Shown: piece after piece, positions 63,302-64,000 of the stretch | Layout: every line of letters starts with the position of its first letter | Numbering within the stretch: the first letter of the stretch is position 1 | NCBI GenBank assembly: GCA_963794185.1 | Contig: CAWCDM010000135.1 | Span: 1-64,000, forward strand | Reading direction: 5' to 3' | Source of the DNA: JAMXLO01 sp963794185 | Lineage (GTDB): Bacteria; Pseudomonadota; Alphaproteobacteria; Acetobacterales; Acetobacteraceae | DNA length: 64,000 nt | The notes under the pieces: model-generated | What the model was told of the DNA's origin: nothing | Database searches by the model: none | What the model saw: the letters and a program-made list of their open reading frames with translations, nothing else | Position numbers and translations under genes: made by a program

Positions 63302-63448
63302 CTACCGGTCCTCGTCGTCGAACAGGATACGGTTGGCCGCACCTTCCAGGTCCTCGTATTGGCCGGATCGCAGCGACCACAAAAACACCGCCAGGCCACC
63401 GCCGCCGAGGATCAGGCTCGCGCCGATCAGGTAAAGGATAACGTTCAT
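63302..63448 (-). CDS. ccoS: cbb3-type cytochrome oxidase assembly protein CcoS
   Basis: A 48-residue single-pass membrane protein. I-L-Y-L-I-G-A-S-L-I-L-G-G-G-G-L-A-V-F-L-W is the helix, and S-G-Q-Y-E-D-L-E-G-A-A-N-R-I-L-F-D-D the conserved tail of CcoS/FixS. It is needed for haem/copper insertion into the cbb3 oxidase. Its ATG overlaps the ccoI stop. cbb3 oxidase would be the terminal acceptor of periplasmic cytochromes in low oxygen. Confidence 0.93.
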   Translation of the reverse strand: MNVILYLIGASLILGGGGLAVFLWSLRSGQYEDLEGAANRILFDDEDR

Positions 63449-64000
63449 TTTCGGCGTCCGTGCAGCCGGAAGCTGTTCGCCATCACCAGCAGCGAGGAAC
63501 TCGACATCGCTGCCGCGGCCAGCCAGGGCGTGACGAATCCCGCGACCGCCAGCGGCACCATCAGCGCGTTGTAGCCGATCGACAGAGCAAGATTCTGCCG
63601 CATAACCGTCTGCGCGCACCGGGCCGTATCGAGCACCGTCGCCACGGGGAGAGCCGGCTGCCCTGGAATACCAGGTCGGCCACCGTCTGGCTGATATCGG
63701 CGGCGGTCGCCGGCGAGGCCGATACGGTTGCCGCCGCCAACGAGGGACTGTCGTTGAACCCATCGCCCACCATGAGGACCTTGCGGCCGGTGGACACAAG
63801 CGCCTCGATCGCTGCCACCTTCTGCACCGGCGAACAGTCCGCGCGCCAGTCATCGATGCCAAGCGCGGTCGCAATGCGCGCAACCGCTACGGCGCGATCG
63901 CCTGACAGGAGGTGGATTTCCAGGCCACGTTCACGCAGCCGATGCACGGTTGCCGCGGCGTCTTCGCGCAACGTTTCCTCGAATACGAAACGGACTGGCG
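63445..64000 (-). CDS. ccoI: Copper P-type ATPase CcoI, C-terminal part (frameshift, runs off the window)
   Basis: About 185 C-terminal residues. L-L-S-G-D-R-A-V-A-V-A, then the hinge motif M-V-G-D-G-F-N-D-S-P-S-L-A-A-A, which in FixI/CcoI carries this G-F-N-D-S/A form. A-A-D-I follows, and after a break near 63650 the last two membrane helices, N-L-A-L-S-I-G-Y-N-A-L-M-V-P-L-A and L-A-A-A-A-M-S-S-S-S-L-L-V-M-A-N-S. It delivers copper for cbb3 oxidase assembly. The N-terminal domains are beyond the window. Confidence 0.9.

Overview
This 64 kb window is high-GC DNA from an alphaproteobacterium, most likely a Rhodospirillales/Acetobacteraceae-type methylotroph. That placement is inferred from gene content and the general look of the proteins, not from a marker phylogeny. 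Almost every kilobase is coding and most gene pairs overlap by ATGA or GTGA. A striking technical feature is that about 25 otherwise well-preserved genes carry one or two single-base indels, including hslU, pqqB-E, frmA and the ABC transporter genes. This looks more like draft-sequence error than mass pseudogenisation, so those genes are annotated across the break. Layout. 1-9.4 kb: the hslVU end, an AbrB/Doc toxin-antitoxin pair, an MFS exporter, a C26 amidohydrolase, an atypical SDR, a class I/II aminotransferase, tRNA-His, a nucleotidyl cyclase, mobA and an aspartate dehydrogenase. 9.4-20.9 kb: an accessory zone with a collapsed branched-chain amino acid (liv) ABC operon, an AT-richer orphan gene, a flavin monooxygenase, a YefM/YoeB pair, a cupin, a broken membrane-anchored domain gene, small exported proteins, an oligopeptide-type binding protein with an M20 amidohydrolase, and an MFS transporter. 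21-26.7 kb: a multicopper oxidase, a NitT/TauT-type ABC system whose binding protein and permease are joined in one frame, and an IS1634-type remnant. The centre of interest is 26.8-54 kb, a lanthanide-dependent alcohol/methanol oxidation island. It holds a TonB-dependent receptor, a divergent NarL-type two-component system, a Rieske protein paired with a quinoprotein alcohol dehydrogenase, a Sel1 protein, TonB, and three small exported proteins. It continues with a SoxYZ-like quinoprotein-associated carrier, pqqA (25 codons), pqqB, pqqC, pqqD, pqqE, a quinoprotein-relay metallohydrolase, xoxF-xoxG-xoxJ, and a CXXCW protein. It ends with a Lut/Ped-like ABC system (permease, ATPase, YVTN propeller, binding protein, exported protein), a cytochrome c, frmA and gfa. 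Together these describe metal and PQQ supply, periplasmic methanol oxidation to formaldehyde, electron transfer to cytochrome c, and glutathione-dependent formaldehyde disposal. Both quinoproteins carry the Asp-x-Asp signature of lanthanide enzymes. 54-64 kb: an exported FMN alpha-hydroxy-acid oxidase, trpG-trpD-trpC-moaC, glpD, a Phd/VapC pair, an amidohydrolase, a LamG-domain exported protein, and the end of the cbb3-oxidase assembly genes ccoI-ccoS. Intergenic spaces carry several families of palindromic repeats, including one with 41-bp perfect inverted arms.
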